Source: JAJRRS01 sp965230275 (GTDB lineage: Bacteria; Planctomycetota; Phycisphaerae; Phycisphaerales; Phycisphaeraceae). Taken from it: a stretch of DNA of 64,000 nt. Position numbers and translations under genes: made by a program. The notes below the pieces were generated by a model. That model searched no databases. It was not told where the DNA came from and saw only the letters and a program-made list of their open reading frames with translations. Location of the stretch: contig CBDDKO010000002.1 of the NCBI GenBank assembly GCA_965230275.1, forward strand, positions 2,604,001 through 2,668,000, read 5' to 3'. This document shows, piece after piece, positions 32,766 to 41,080 of the stretch (the stretch's first letter is position 1; every line of letters starts with the position of its first letter).

Positions 32766-33107
32766 TCAGATCGCGTTGCCGCCGCGCTCGCCTGTGCGGA
32801 TGCGGATGCAGTCGTCCAGCGGGAGTACGAAAATCTTCCCGTCGCCGATCTCGCCATCGGAGTGCTTGGCGGCGGTAACGATGGCGTTGATCGTACGTTC
32901 GACGAAGTCGTCGTTGACGGCGATCTCGATACGGACCTTCGGCAGCAGGCTGGGCTTGACCTCCTGACCGCGGTACAGGTCCGGGTCCTCGGCCTGGCCG
33001 TGGCCGGTGCAGCGGCTGACCGTGAGGCGGATGACTTGTTCATCGACCAGGGCGTGGTGGACCTCGTCGAGCTTGTCGGGTTGGATGATGGCGATAACCA
33101 GTTTCAT
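32766..33107 (-). CDS. glnB: PII nitrogen regulatory protein
   Basis: A 113-residue PII signal protein beginning MKLVIAIIQPDKLDEVHHAL. It senses 2-oxoglutarate and ATP/ADP and docks on AmtB. The T-loop reads GHGQAEDPDLYRGQEVKPSLL. The tyrosine matching Tyr46 is present, but the position of the usual uridylylation site (Tyr51 in RGAEY) is Val. The B-loop (AKHSDGEIGDGKIFVLPLDD) and C-terminal RIRTGERG are intact. It lies 57 bases downstream of amtB on the same strand, the classical pairing, though in amtB-glnB order. Control by uridylylation at the canonical residue is therefore unlikely. Confidence 0.95.
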   Translation of the reverse strand: MKLVIAIIQPDKLDEVHHALVDEQVIRLTVSRCTGHGQAEDPDLYRGQEVKPSLLPKVRIEIAVNDDFVERTINAIVTAAKHSDGEIGDGKIFVLPLDDCIRIRTGERGGNAI

Positions 33108-33164
33108 GGGTGTGTATCCTTAGCTCGCGCGATGCGGTGGCGGCGCGGCGGTGTATTTTGTGGT

Positions 33165-34493
33165 TTAGTTCAGGTTCAGCATGCCGAAGCCGTGTTCGCC
33201 GTGCAAGGCGTGGTCCATGCCGGCCATCTCATCCTTATCCTTGAGTCTCAGGCCGATGGTCTTGTCGACCAGGACGATGAGGACAAGGGTGGCGACGGTG
33301 GCGTAAGCGATGCTGACCAGGACGCCCTTGGTCTGGAACCAGAGCTGCGTTGTAAAGCCGTGCTCGGGGACTTCGCGTAGGACGAAGGTCAGGCCGATCG
33401 CGCCGACGATACCGGCGATGCCGTGAATCCCGAAGACGTCGAGCGTGTCGTCGTAGCCGAGTTTGCTCTTAAGGACGACGGCGGCGTAGCAGAAGCACGA
33501 GCCGACGACGCCGAGGAACAGTGCGCCGGTAGTCTGGACGTCGCCGGCAGCGGGCGTGATAGCGACTAGGCCGGCTAGTATGCCGGAGACGAGCCCGAGG
33601 CTTGTGGCTTTCTTCAGGTGCAGCGACTCGATGATGATCCAGGTCAGCGCGCCGGTGGCAGCGGCGACCTGTGTGACGGTCAGGGCCTGAGCGGTTTGCA
33701 GACCACTGGCGACCGAGCTGCCGGCGTTGAAGCCGAACCAGCCGACCCACAGGAGACCGGCCCCCATCATGGTCATGACCAGGTTGTTCGGGTGCATCGC
33801 GGTCTGCGGGTAGCCTCGGCGGGCACCGAGGTAGAAGGCGCAGACCAGGCCGGCCACACCGGCTGAGATGTGGATGACGGTGCCGCCGGCAAAGTCGATC
33901 GCTTCACCGGTCAGGAAGCCGCCGCCCCAGACCCAGTGGCACAGGGGGTTGTAGATGATCAGGCTCCACAGCGCGATGAAGACGCAGTAGCCGCGGAAGC
34001 GGACACGTTCAGCAAAAGCGCCGGCGATCAGGGCCGGGGTGATGATGGCGAACTTGCCCTGGAACATCGCGAAGACCAGGTGCGGTATGCCGTCCATGTA
34101 GGCTCGCTCGCCGTGGTCGATCCCGCGGAACAGGACATAGTCCCAGTCCCAGCCGAACCACCCGCCAAGGACGGAGGTTTCGCCGAAGCACATGGAGTAG
34201 CCACAGATCGCCCAGATGACGCCGATGATGGCCATGGCGACGAAGCTGTGCATCATGGTGCCCAGGACGTTTTTGGTCCGGACCAGCCCGCCGTAGAACA
34301 TCGCGAGCCCGGGGACCATCAACAGGACCAGCGCGGTGGACACGAGCATCCATGCGGTGGTCCCCGTGTCGATCGGCGGGGGTACGAAGGCCTCAGCGGT
34401 GTCGGCAGCCTTGGTCTGACCCAGGGCGATCGCTGAGCAGGCCAACGTCCCGGCGGCGGCCAGGGCGGTGGGTAGGATTCTCTGCGTCTTCAT
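33165..34493 (-). CDS. amtB: Ammonium transporter Amt
   Basis: An Amt/MEP/Rh channel with a cleavable-looking N-terminus (LAAAGTLACSAIALGQ) and eleven helices. Family motifs include TTAWMLVSTALVLLMVPGLAMFYGGLVR, GGFLTGEAIDFAGGTVIHISAG with the pore histidine, and DVFGIHGIAGIVGAIG with the second pore histidine. The ATG at 34493 (MKTQR) has GGAG nine bases upstream, so I use it rather than the start ten codons earlier. It forms an operon with glnB downstream. It should conduct ammonium into the cell under nitrogen limitation and be blocked by PII. Confidence 0.95.
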   Translation of the reverse strand: MKTQRILPTALAAAGTLACSAIALGQTKAADTAEAFVPPPIDTGTTAWMLVSTALVLLMVPGLAMFYGGLVRTKNVLGTMMHSFVAMAIIGVIWAICGYSMCFGETSVLGGWFGWDWDYVLFRGIDHGERAYMDGIPHLVFAMFQGKFAIITPALIAGAFAERVRFRGYCVFIALWSLIIYNPLCHWVWGGGFLTGEAIDFAGGTVIHISAGVAGLVCAFYLGARRGYPQTAMHPNNLVMTMMGAGLLWVGWFGFNAGSSVASGLQTAQALTVTQVAAATGALTWIIIESLHLKKATSLGLVSGILAGLVAITPAAGDVQTTGALFLGVVGSCFCYAAVVLKSKLGYDDTLDVFGIHGIAGIVGAIGLTFVLREVPEHGFTTQLWFQTKGVLVSIAYATVATLVLIVLVDKTIGLRLKDKDEMAGMDHALHGEHGFGMLNLN

Positions 34494-34562
34494 TTTCACA
34501 AGCTCCAAGTGATTGGGGGACATTCAACGGGAGCCTGCGCGCATGAAATAGCAAGCTCCAAT

Positions 34563-34585
34563 CGGCATACACAATCGGTATGCCG
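34563..34585. promoter_or_regulatory. Inverted repeat in the amtB promoter region
   Basis: CGGCATAC and GTATGCCG (eight-base arms, seven-base spacer) lie 70 bases upstream of the amtB start. An AAGCTCCAA direct repeat occurs at 34500-34508 and 34553-34561. A nitrogen regulator site is plausible, but no known consensus was matched and no sigma-54 promoter was recognised. Confidence 0.4.
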
Positions 34586-34710
34586 GGCGGAAAAATCAGC
34601 ATAAACAACATTTTTATAAGACGTTACGGAGAATAACCACCAACGGTTGGCTGCCCATAAGTTAGGCACCGTGCCGTAAACCACGTGTGATTGCATGAAA
34701 AGTAGGCAGT

Positions 34711-36090
34711 TTAGCCCCGGGCCAGCGAGCCCATCGGGTCCCAAGGCGGCAGGACGATCGGCTCGAGGTCGATCGCTTCACGCAGCTCCTGCGGCAGGTG
34801 GTCGCGGTGGATCGCCACCTCGAACATGTACTGGTCGAACCACGAATCGTTCATCACATAGAAGCCCTTACGGCCGCCCTCTTCGCCCCAACTGTTCTCG
34901 ACGCGCCAGCGCCGGGGGGTGTCTTCATCCGTGACGTCCACGCCGGTGAATAGCATCGCGTGGGTCATCAACGTCTGGTGGTGGATCAGGCGCTCGGCCT
35001 TGTCATGAACGAACGGGGTCTGGTAGACGCCTTCGTAGTCGAAGAGGTCGGCGTCCCAGAGCCCGAGATCGCGGCGCATCATCTTCCCGACGTCGCAGCC
35101 CATCCAGACCGGCTCACCGCCGACCAGGGTCTTCATGGTCAGCGACTTCATCGTCTCGATCTCGACGTTCAGGTACTTGACCGGCTCGCCGCCGATGACG
35201 TTGCCCAGGTGGGCGACGGTGAAGGTCTTGCCGAACGGGCTGGTCGGGCGTGGGTCATGCACGAGACAGACGTATTCATCCAGCGGGATCGTGCAGTACA
35301 GCTTCGCGAACTCCTGCGGCGTTAACTCGCCGTCGCGGTGGAAGTGGTTGTCCTTGTCCTGCCACTGCCAGTTGAACTTATCCGGCGGGGTGCCGAGGTG
35401 GATGCAGAGGATGCGGTGGACCGCCTGGATGATCGCGTTTTTGGTATGGGTCACATTGTCGCTTGATGCCTTGCCGGCGACCTGTTCGCGTAAGGCGGCG
35501 GCGCCTTCACGCAGGACGTTCAGGAGGATCGAGTTCATCCGGCCGGTGTTGCCGGAGCTCTCGGTCTCGGGCATCACCGCTTGCGGCACCAGGCCGTGCT
35601 TGCGTATCACATTGACGAACATGTTCCACTGCCCGCCGTCGTCGAGCGGGCGCGTCAGCAGGTACGCCACCACTCGGTCGTCCACGTCTTTGTCCGCGGT
35701 GGCGATGATCTGTTCGAGGAAGTAATTGGCCCGCTCGAGCTTGTCCCAGAACATAGCGAAGTTCTGGCTGAACTCGAACTTCTTGAGCTTCATCTTCTTC
35801 ATCGCCCCGACGCGCAGCAGGTTCAGACCCGCGAACAGCCAGCAACGGCCACTCTTCTTCTGATTGGTGACGTCCCAGTCGTCGAGGTGATGGCTGAACG
35901 TGTGGTCGGTCGAGGTGACGACGTCCCGGTTCAGCGCGATGTCATCGACGGGCGTCTGCGTGACCGCGTTCTGCATCAGCTTGTTGCGCTCGTCGGCATC
36001 AAAAGCGTAGCGCAGGCTGTTGAGTGTTTTTTCATCAAGGCCACCTTGGTTTGTGGCGGCATCGGTCGGATCGGGTGACAGGGTGGACAT
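34711..36090 (-). CDS. pepC: C1-family aminopeptidase (bleomycin hydrolase/PepC type)
   Basis: A papain-fold cytoplasmic peptidase. The catalytic cysteine lies in NQKKSGRCWLFAGLNLLR (Cys near residue 84), the histidine in LMTHAMLFTGVDV and the asparagine in RWRVENSWGEEGG. The spacing and roughly 459-residue length match bleomycin hydrolase/PepC rather than secreted papains. There is no signal peptide. I use the ATG at 36090 (MSTLSPDPTD), because the extension to 36150 carries no family sequence. The C-terminus (PIVLPPWDPMGSLARG) matches the family end that reaches into the active site. Confidence 0.92.
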   Translation of the reverse strand: MSTLSPDPTDAATNQGGLDEKTLNSLRYAFDADERNKLMQNAVTQTPVDDIALNRDVVTSTDHTFSHHLDDWDVTNQKKSGRCWLFAGLNLLRVGAMKKMKLKKFEFSQNFAMFWDKLERANYFLEQIIATADKDVDDRVVAYLLTRPLDDGGQWNMFVNVIRKHGLVPQAVMPETESSGNTGRMNSILLNVLREGAAALREQVAGKASSDNVTHTKNAIIQAVHRILCIHLGTPPDKFNWQWQDKDNHFHRDGELTPQEFAKLYCTIPLDEYVCLVHDPRPTSPFGKTFTVAHLGNVIGGEPVKYLNVEIETMKSLTMKTLVGGEPVWMGCDVGKMMRRDLGLWDADLFDYEGVYQTPFVHDKAERLIHHQTLMTHAMLFTGVDVTDEDTPRRWRVENSWGEEGGRKGFYVMNDSWFDQYMFEVAIHRDHLPQELREAIDLEPIVLPPWDPMGSLARG

Positions 36091-36151
36091 GTCGGGGTTC
36101 CCTTGGCTATGGATTCCACACACTATAACCAGTGGTGCGCCATATCTCACG

Positions 36152-36180
36152 GAAGCCCAGATTCACCGAACATGGGCTTC
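36152..36180. repeat. REP palindrome, family A copy 1
   Basis: GAAGCCCAGATTC and GAACATGGGCTTC form an imperfect hairpin with a three-base loop between the divergent peptidase and nuclease-like genes. It matches the three copies at and around the RAYT gene downstream. Confidence 0.8.
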
Positions 36181-36222
36181 GGGGTTCCCACCATCCACCA
36201 GCCAACTTATAATCGCCCCACC

Positions 36223-37428
36223 ATGTCCATCGGGGAATCTGACATACTGACTGATCTGCAGGCGATGGAGCAGTTCGTTGTTGAGAACGACGAGCTATTG
36301 CAGCTCGAAGAACGCATCGGCAGGTTCAACATCTTCGACGCTCTGGGCATCGTCAACGCGGAGATACGGCACTCCAACTTTCTCGCCTGGCTGCTGGACC
36401 CCAACGAATCCCACGGCCAGGGCCCACTGTTCCTCAAGGCCATCCTGATGGACCTGCTGCGCCAAAGCCCGCCCGAGTTCCGGCCATTGAGCCCGGTTCA
36501 GATCGACGGTGCCGAACTCCGCGGCGTGGATGTCCGCAGAGAGTGGCGGAACATCGACCTGCTGATTACCTGTAAAGACCCAGCGTTCGTCATGGCGATC
36601 GAGAACAAGGTTGGCTCCAAGGAGCACAGCAAACAACTCGAGCGCTACCGCGAGACCGTTGATAAGGAGTTTGGCAAGACCAGGCGCCAGTATGTCTACC
36701 TGACACGCGACGGGGACGAGCCGACTGATGAAAGCTGGACGGTTTACACCTACGAAGACATCCACCGTGTCCTGCAACGGGCGCGAACCGCCAACGCAAC
36801 CAGCATCGGCGACGACGTGCTGGCGTTTCTAGACCACTACATCCGCCTGATCGGGAGTCGATTCATGGATGATCCGAAGATCGATGAGCTGTGCCAGACG
36901 ATTTACAAGAACCATCGGCAGGCTATTGATTTAATTATTGAACGCACCAAGGCGGGGCGTTCCGAAGCACTTTCAGCGGTTGAGGATTACATACGGTCAA
37001 ACAAGGATCGTTGGGTGTTTTTGAACGCGACGACACGCAATGTCTCATTTTTACCGAAAGCATGGTACGCGGTGATGCCGAAGATCAGTTCCCGGCCGCG
37101 GAAAGACCCGAGGTCGTGGCTGTGGTGGGATGTCTGGTGCCATAACGGGGCGTGCAAGTGGCGGCTGTGCTGTGGTTTTGTCAAAGACGCGGCCTTGCGC
37201 CAGCAGATTGTCGATGATCTAACACACCCAGATGCTGGATTTGGGCTCAAGCCGCGTAAGAAGGCATTGTCGGTGGGTTGGAACAGCTTGGGGCTTCGGA
37301 ATATCGACAAGTGGGGTGAGGATGAGCCCGACCCGGTTACTCTGATTGCGAAGTTGGACAAGGTGCTAGAGAAGATTGAGCGGGAGACTTCGGGTGTACC
37401 AGAAGTGATAAAAGCGGGGGTTGGATGA
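36223..37428 (+). CDS. PD-(D/E)XK nuclease superfamily protein
   Basis: The N-terminal half carries the restriction-endonuclease-like core: FDALGIVNAEIRHSNFLAWLLDP, then RREWRNIDLLITCKDPAFVMAIENKVGSKEH, in which D and E-x-K (IDLLI...AIENK) match the PD-(D/E)XK active site at about residues 107-128. This resembles the PDDEXK_4 group found in defence islands and orphan contexts. The C-terminal 180 residues have no family I know. The frame opens at 36103, but the first 40 codons run through the REP palindrome, so I choose the ATG at 36223 (MSIGESDIL). No methylase or other defence gene is adjacent; a RAYT gene follows. Confidence 0.8.
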   Translation: MSIGESDILTDLQAMEQFVVENDELLQLEERIGRFNIFDALGIVNAEIRHSNFLAWLLDPNESHGQGPLFLKAILMDLLRQSPPEFRPLSPVQIDGAELRGVDVRREWRNIDLLITCKDPAFVMAIENKVGSKEHSKQLERYRETVDKEFGKTRRQYVYLTRDGDEPTDESWTVYTYEDIHRVLQRARTANATSIGDDVLAFLDHYIRLIGSRFMDDPKIDELCQTIYKNHRQAIDLIIERTKAGRSEALSAVEDYIRSNKDRWVFLNATTRNVSFLPKAWYAVMPKISSRPRKDPRSWLWWDVWCHNGACKWRLCCGFVKDAALRQQIVDDLTHPDAGFGLKPRKKALSVGWNSLGLRNIDKWGEDEPDPVTLIAKLDKVLEKIERETSGVPEVIKAGVG

Positions 37429-37431
37429 TGA

Positions 37432-37456
37432 CCCACGTTATGAAAACGTGGGCTTC
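37432..37456. repeat. REP palindrome, family A copy 2
   Basis: CCCACGTT and AACGTGGG with a five-base loop, followed by CTTC, lie 35 bases upstream of the RAYT start and directly after the nuclease-like gene's stop. Confidence 0.85.
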
Positions 37457-37490
37457 GGGGGTGGTTTATGGGTGAATAGGAGGCCTGGCC

Positions 37491-38090
37491 ATGTCCGGGT
37501 GGAACGGGTGGTATCACTGTATGGCGAACACGTATGGCACGTGGCTGCCGGGGGACCCGAGGGGGTTCAGGACGCGCGGGCACCGGGAGCATGTTGAGGG
37601 GGATTATAAGTCGCCGCCTCCGGTGGGGAAGTACGACGGCCAGCATGAAGGGGCGAAGCGTCGGATGAAGCGTGAGGCGGTTGTGTTGTCAGCGGAAGCG
37701 CGTCAGGTGGCGTGTGATGAGATCAGGGACTCAATGGCTAGACATGGCGCGGAGGTGCTTGCTGTCTCTGTGAGTGCCAAGCACATGCATGTGTTGGCGC
37801 GGTTTCCACTGGATAGGAAGCCCACGTTCGCCGAACGTGGGCTTCGCGATAAGCGCACGTCTGCGACAGATGACCCGGTTCGGCACATCATGGGGCTTGC
37901 CAAGCAGTGGTCTTCGAAGCGGTTGGTGGCTGAGGGGCTTGCGCCGGTGGGTGGGGTGTGGGCGAAGAAGGGCAAGATCGTGCCGATCAAGGATCGGGGG
38001 CATCAGGTGACGGCTTTTAATTACATCTTGCGGCATGGTCCCGAGGAGGGGGCAGCGGTTTGGTCGTTTCGGGATGGGGGTAGTGATTAA
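37491..38090 (+). CDS. REP-associated tyrosine transposase (RAYT, Y1/HUH family)
   Basis: A 199-residue Y1-type single-strand DNA transposase. It opens WNGWYHCMANTYGTWLPGDPRG, the start I associate with planctomycete RAYTs. The HUH metal motif is SAKHMHVLARF (His-x-His near residue 99), and the likely nucleophile tyrosine is in TAFNYILRHG near 179. AGGAGG lies seven bases before the ATG. Four family A palindromes lie around it: at 36152, 37432, 38098 and inside its own coding sequence (37817-37845, residues about 109-118, read KPTFAERGL). RAYTs are domesticated IS200/IS605 relatives that are thought to mobilise REP hairpins. Whether the internal hairpin damages the enzyme is unclear, but the frame is open. 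Confidence 0.9.
   Translation: MSGWNGWYHCMANTYGTWLPGDPRGFRTRGHREHVEGDYKSPPPVGKYDGQHEGAKRRMKREAVVLSAEARQVACDEIRDSMARHGAEVLAVSVSAKHMHVLARFPLDRKPTFAERGLRDKRTSATDDPVRHIMGLAKQWSSKRLVAEGLAPVGGVWAKKGKIVPIKDRGHQVTAFNYILRHGPEEGAAVWSFRDGGSD
37817..37845. repeat. REP palindrome, family A copy 3, inside the RAYT coding sequence
   Basis: GAAGCCCACGTTC, a three-base loop and GAACGTGGGCTTC form a perfect 13-base-arm hairpin. It is the most perfect copy and lies in frame within the transposase between its HUH motif and catalytic tyrosine. Confidence 0.9.
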
Positions 38091-38097
38091 TCAAGAA

Positions 38098-38126
38098 GAA
38101 GCCCACGTTTTGAAAACGTGGGCTTC
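38098..38126. repeat. REP palindrome, family A copy 4
   Basis: GAAGCCCACGTTTT and AAAACGTGGGCTTC (14-base arms) begin eight bases after the RAYT stop and 31 bases from the convergent atpD stop. It probably also serves as a transcript-end hairpin for both genes. Confidence 0.9.
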
Positions 38127-38156
38127 CATGGGTTGGTTGTGCGGCTGTGGTATGCC

Positions 38157-39599
38157 TTACGCCTCGGCGGCCATCTTTTCGGCCTTCTTGCGGGCGTCGT
38201 CGAGGGTGCCGACGTACATGAAGGCGGCTTCGGGGATGTCGTCGCCTTCGCCGTCGCAGACGCGCTTGAAGCTGTCGAGCGTGTCGGCCAGCGGGGTGTA
38301 GATGCCGGGGAACCCGGTGAACTGCTCGGCGACGAAGAACGGCTGGCTGAAGAAGCGTTCGATACGGCGGGCACGGCCGACGGCCTGCTTGTCTTCTTCG
38401 GAAAGCTCATCGATACCAAGAATGGCGATGATGTCCTGCAGGCTCTTGTAGCGCTGGAGGATCGACTGCACCTGGCGGGCAACCGCGTAATGCTCTTCGC
38501 CAAGGATCCCCGGATCGAGGATACGGCTTGTCGAGGTTAGCGGGTCGACCGCGGGGTAGATGCCCTTCTCAGCCACCGAACGCTCGAGGACGACGAAGGC
38601 GTCGAGGTGGCTGAACGTGGTCGCGGGGGCGGGGTCGGTCAGGTCGTCGGCGGGTACGTACACGGCCTGGATCGAGGTCACGGCACCCTTGTCGGTCGAG
38701 GTGATGCGTTCCTGGAGCTCACCCATCTCCGTCGACAGCGTCGGCTGGTAGCCCACGGCGGACGGCATACGGCCGAGCAGCGCGGACACTTCCGAGCCTG
38801 CCTGGGTGAAGCGGAAGATGTTATCAACGAACAGCAGCGTTTCCTTACCCGAAGAATCGCGGAACTCTTCACACATCGTCAGGCCGGACAGCGCGACGCG
38901 GAGACGGGCGCCGGGGGGTTCGTTCATCTGGCCGAAGACCATGGCGACACGGTCCAGGACGCGGTGGGTCTGGCCCTCCGCGTCGGTGAAGGTGGCTTCC
39001 GCCATTTCGCGCCAGAGGTCGTTGCCTTCACGGGTTCGTTCGCCGACGCCTGCGAAGACGGAGTAGCCGCCGTGCTCACGGGCGATACGTGCGATCATTT
39101 CCTGGATGATGACGGTCTTGCCGACGCCGGCCCCGCCGAACAGGCCGATCTTGCCGCCGCGGACGAACGGGCAGAGCAGGTCGACGACCTTGATGCCGGT
39201 TTCGAGGATCTGGGTCTTGGGGTTCAGGTCGACGAACTTGGGCGGGGACTGGTGGATTTCGCGACGCTTCTGAGCGTTGACCGGGCCCTGCTTATCGACG
39301 GGGTCGCCCAGCAGGTTGAACACCCGGCCGAGGACCTCTTCGCCGACCGGCACGCTGACCGAGGCGCCGGTGTCTGTAACAGCCATGCCGCGGGTCAGGC
39401 CGTCGGTCGAACCGAGGGCAACGGCGCGGACCTGTCCGCCGCCGAGGTGCTGCTGGACTTCGCCGACGAGGTTCAGCTCGATGCCGTTGTGGTTGGCCTT
39501 AACTTCCAAGGCGTTGTAAATCGCGGGGAGGTCGTCTTCGGGGAACTGGGCGTCAAAGGTGGAGCCGATGACCTGAGAGATCGTGCCGGTGCTGGCCAT
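38157..39599 (-). CDS. atpD: F1F0 ATP synthase subunit beta
   Basis: The catalytic subunit of F1 ATP synthase (480 aa). The Walker A loop is GLFGGAGVGKTVIIQEMI near residue 150. The catalytic GERTREGNDL and DEL segments (VFAGVGERTREGNDL), Walker B (ETLLFVDNIFRFTQAG) and the C-terminal DELSEEDKQAV motif are present. The start (MASTGTISQVIGSTFDAQF) is normal. Unusually, no other ATP synthase gene adjoins it: parA is divergent upstream, and the downstream side, where atpC is usual, is the RAYT and its repeats. The other subunits must be encoded elsewhere. It could be the sole beta subunit or a second copy. Confidence 0.96.
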   Translation of the reverse strand: MASTGTISQVIGSTFDAQFPEDDLPAIYNALEVKANHNGIELNLVGEVQQHLGGGQVRAVALGSTDGLTRGMAVTDTGASVSVPVGEEVLGRVFNLLGDPVDKQGPVNAQKRREIHQSPPKFVDLNPKTQILETGIKVVDLLCPFVRGGKIGLFGGAGVGKTVIIQEMIARIAREHGGYSVFAGVGERTREGNDLWREMAEATFTDAEGQTHRVLDRVAMVFGQMNEPPGARLRVALSGLTMCEEFRDSSGKETLLFVDNIFRFTQAGSEVSALLGRMPSAVGYQPTLSTEMGELQERITSTDKGAVTSIQAVYVPADDLTDPAPATTFSHLDAFVVLERSVAEKGIYPAVDPLTSTSRILDPGILGEEHYAVARQVQSILQRYKSLQDIIAILGIDELSEEDKQAVGRARRIERFFSQPFFVAEQFTGFPGIYTPLADTLDSFKRVCDGEGDDIPEAAFMYVGTLDDARKKAEKMAAEA

Positions 39600-39821
39600 G
39601 AGTCGTTATCCTGTTGCTGTTGGTCTACTTAGAGTGTCTGCGCCCCACGCGCAGCCCCGCCGAGTCAGGTAGATTAGCGGGCCGGTGAGCGTTTGCCAAG
39701 TCGGGCGGCGGCAGCCGGTGGCCGCCCGGGCAGGTAAATCCTGGGATTTTGGTTCGACCTTGCCGTCTAACGTGTTATACTCACTCCGCCCTATTGTTAT
39801 CAGACGCACGGAGGCGTCGGC

Positions 39822-40952
39822 TTGACCGCGACCAACTCCACACCGATCCCACACGACACATCCCACGGTGAACCCGCCGAAGCTGTCGGCCCCACGACAC
39901 CGGGCCCGACCGAGCAGCCGCACGCGCCGGCCATCGAGTCGGCCGCCCCCCCCACTGCTACCGAGCCGGTCATCACCCCGGGCATCCAGCCGTCTGCTAA
40001 ACCAAGCGAGGTCGACTCGTCCACCCCCGAGCAAGCCGCTGTGCCTGAGCCGCAACGGCGTTCGCCGCGCATCATCGCGCTGATGAACCAGAAAGGCGGC
40101 GTCGGCAAGACCACGACCTGCACCAACCTCGGCGCCGCACTCGCTCGCTTAGGCAAGCGCGTCCTGATGATCGACCTGGACCCGCAGGCCCACCTGTCGC
40201 TGTCGCTGGGCGTTGATCCGGAACAGCTCGACAAGAGCATGTACCACCTGCTGGCCGACTCAGCGACCGAGGCGCATGAGGTGGTCAAGCCGATCGGCGA
40301 AGACGGCCGGCTATCGATCCTCCCCGCCGAGGTGAATCTGGCCGGCGTCGAGGCCGAGTTGGCGGACAAGGTCGTGACCGGCGCAGCACAGGCGGTGCTG
40401 AAACAGAAGGTGGCAGAGCTCCTGGGTCTAGGGTCTGGGGTCTCGGGTCTAGTCGATCCCACCCGTACTCCGACCAGACCCCAGTCCCCAGGCCCCAGAC
40501 CCGACTACGTCCTGATCGACTGCCCGCCTAGCCTGGGCCTGCTGACGATTAATGCGTTGACCCTTGCCAATGAGGTGATCGTTCCGATGCAGGCACACTT
40601 CCTGGCATTGCAGGGGATGGGCAAGCTGTTCGAAACGATCACGATGATGAAGCAGGGGATCAACCCGCAACTGAGCGTGGCCGGCGTGGTGCTGTGCATG
40701 CACGAGGGGAACACGATCCTGGCTAACGAGGTGATCAGCGACGTGAACAGCTTCCTGGACTCGGCACGCGGGACCGATGCGCCCTGGGCCGACGCGGTGG
40801 TGTACTACCCGCCGATCCGCCGGAACATCAAGCTGGCGGAGAGCCCGAGCTTCGGGCAGAGCATTTTTGACTACGCGCCCGACTGCCACGGTGCCCAGGA
40901 CTACGCCCGCCTCGCCGAGTCAGTCATCGGCCAGCGCGTCGGGTCATCCTGA
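39822..40952 (+). CDS. parA: ParA/Soj-family chromosome partitioning ATPase
   Basis: A deviant Walker-type ATPase. The P-loop is MNQKGGVGKTTTCTNLGAALA (near residues 87-107), followed by VLMIDLDPQAHLSLSLG and YVLIDCPPSLGLLTINAL. The N-terminal 80 residues are a Pro/Thr-rich tail unusual for Soj. Between AELLG and YVLID an insert of about 27 residues (near 201-227, Gly/Pro/Arg/Thr rich) is encoded by an inverted repeat of GGGTCT units. The start is TTG at 39822, with GGAGG seven bases upstream. No ParB gene is beside it. It would segregate the chromosome or position other cargo. The insert sits before a core strand, so it may form a surface loop. Confidence 0.92.
   Translation: MTATNSTPIPHDTSHGEPAEAVGPTTPGPTEQPHAPAIESAAPPTATEPVITPGIQPSAKPSEVDSSTPEQAAVPEPQRRSPRIIALMNQKGGVGKTTTCTNLGAALARLGKRVLMIDLDPQAHLSLSLGVDPEQLDKSMYHLLADSATEAHEVVKPIGEDGRLSILPAEVNLAGVEAELADKVVTGAAQAVLKQKVAELLGLGSGVSGLVDPTRTPTRPQSPGPRPDYVLIDCPPSLGLLTINALTLANEVIVPMQAHFLALQGMGKLFETITMMKQGINPQLSVAGVVLCMHEGNTILANEVISDVNSFLDSARGTDAPWADAVVYYPPIRRNIKLAESPSFGQSIFDYAPDCHGAQDYARLAESVIGQRVGSS
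40424..40502. repeat. GGGTCT-type inverted repeat inserted in parA
   Basis: G-rich units (GGGTCTAGGGTCTGGGGTCT) on the left and their C-rich complement (CAGACCCCAGTCCCCAG) on the right flank a central GATCCCACCC segment. The same arrangement lies upstream of the GH57 gene at 56205-56299. In parA it is in frame and adds about 27 residues. Confidence 0.8.
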
Positions 40953-40988
40953 TCAAGCACCTCTCAAAAGCTTCATTGACAGCGACAT

Positions 40989-41011
40989 AAAAACCCCCAG
41001 CTATGCCGGGG
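40989..41011 (-). terminator. Rho-independent terminator of hcp
   Basis: Read on the reverse strand, CCCCGGC / GCTGGGG (seven pairs with one G-T) with a three-base loop is followed by a G and five T. It lies 70 bases beyond the hcp stop in the gap between convergent parA and hcp. Confidence 0.8.
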
Positions 41012-41080
41012 ATTGTGGGGCCTTACCCGGGCGGTGATCTTGCCGAGTAAGACCGGGGGTGGTTTCGTGTTGTGAGATTG

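Noticed and set aside
34494..34710. Sigma-54 promoter upstream of amtB
   Set aside because: No TGGCAC-N5-TTGC-like sequence was found on the correct strand.
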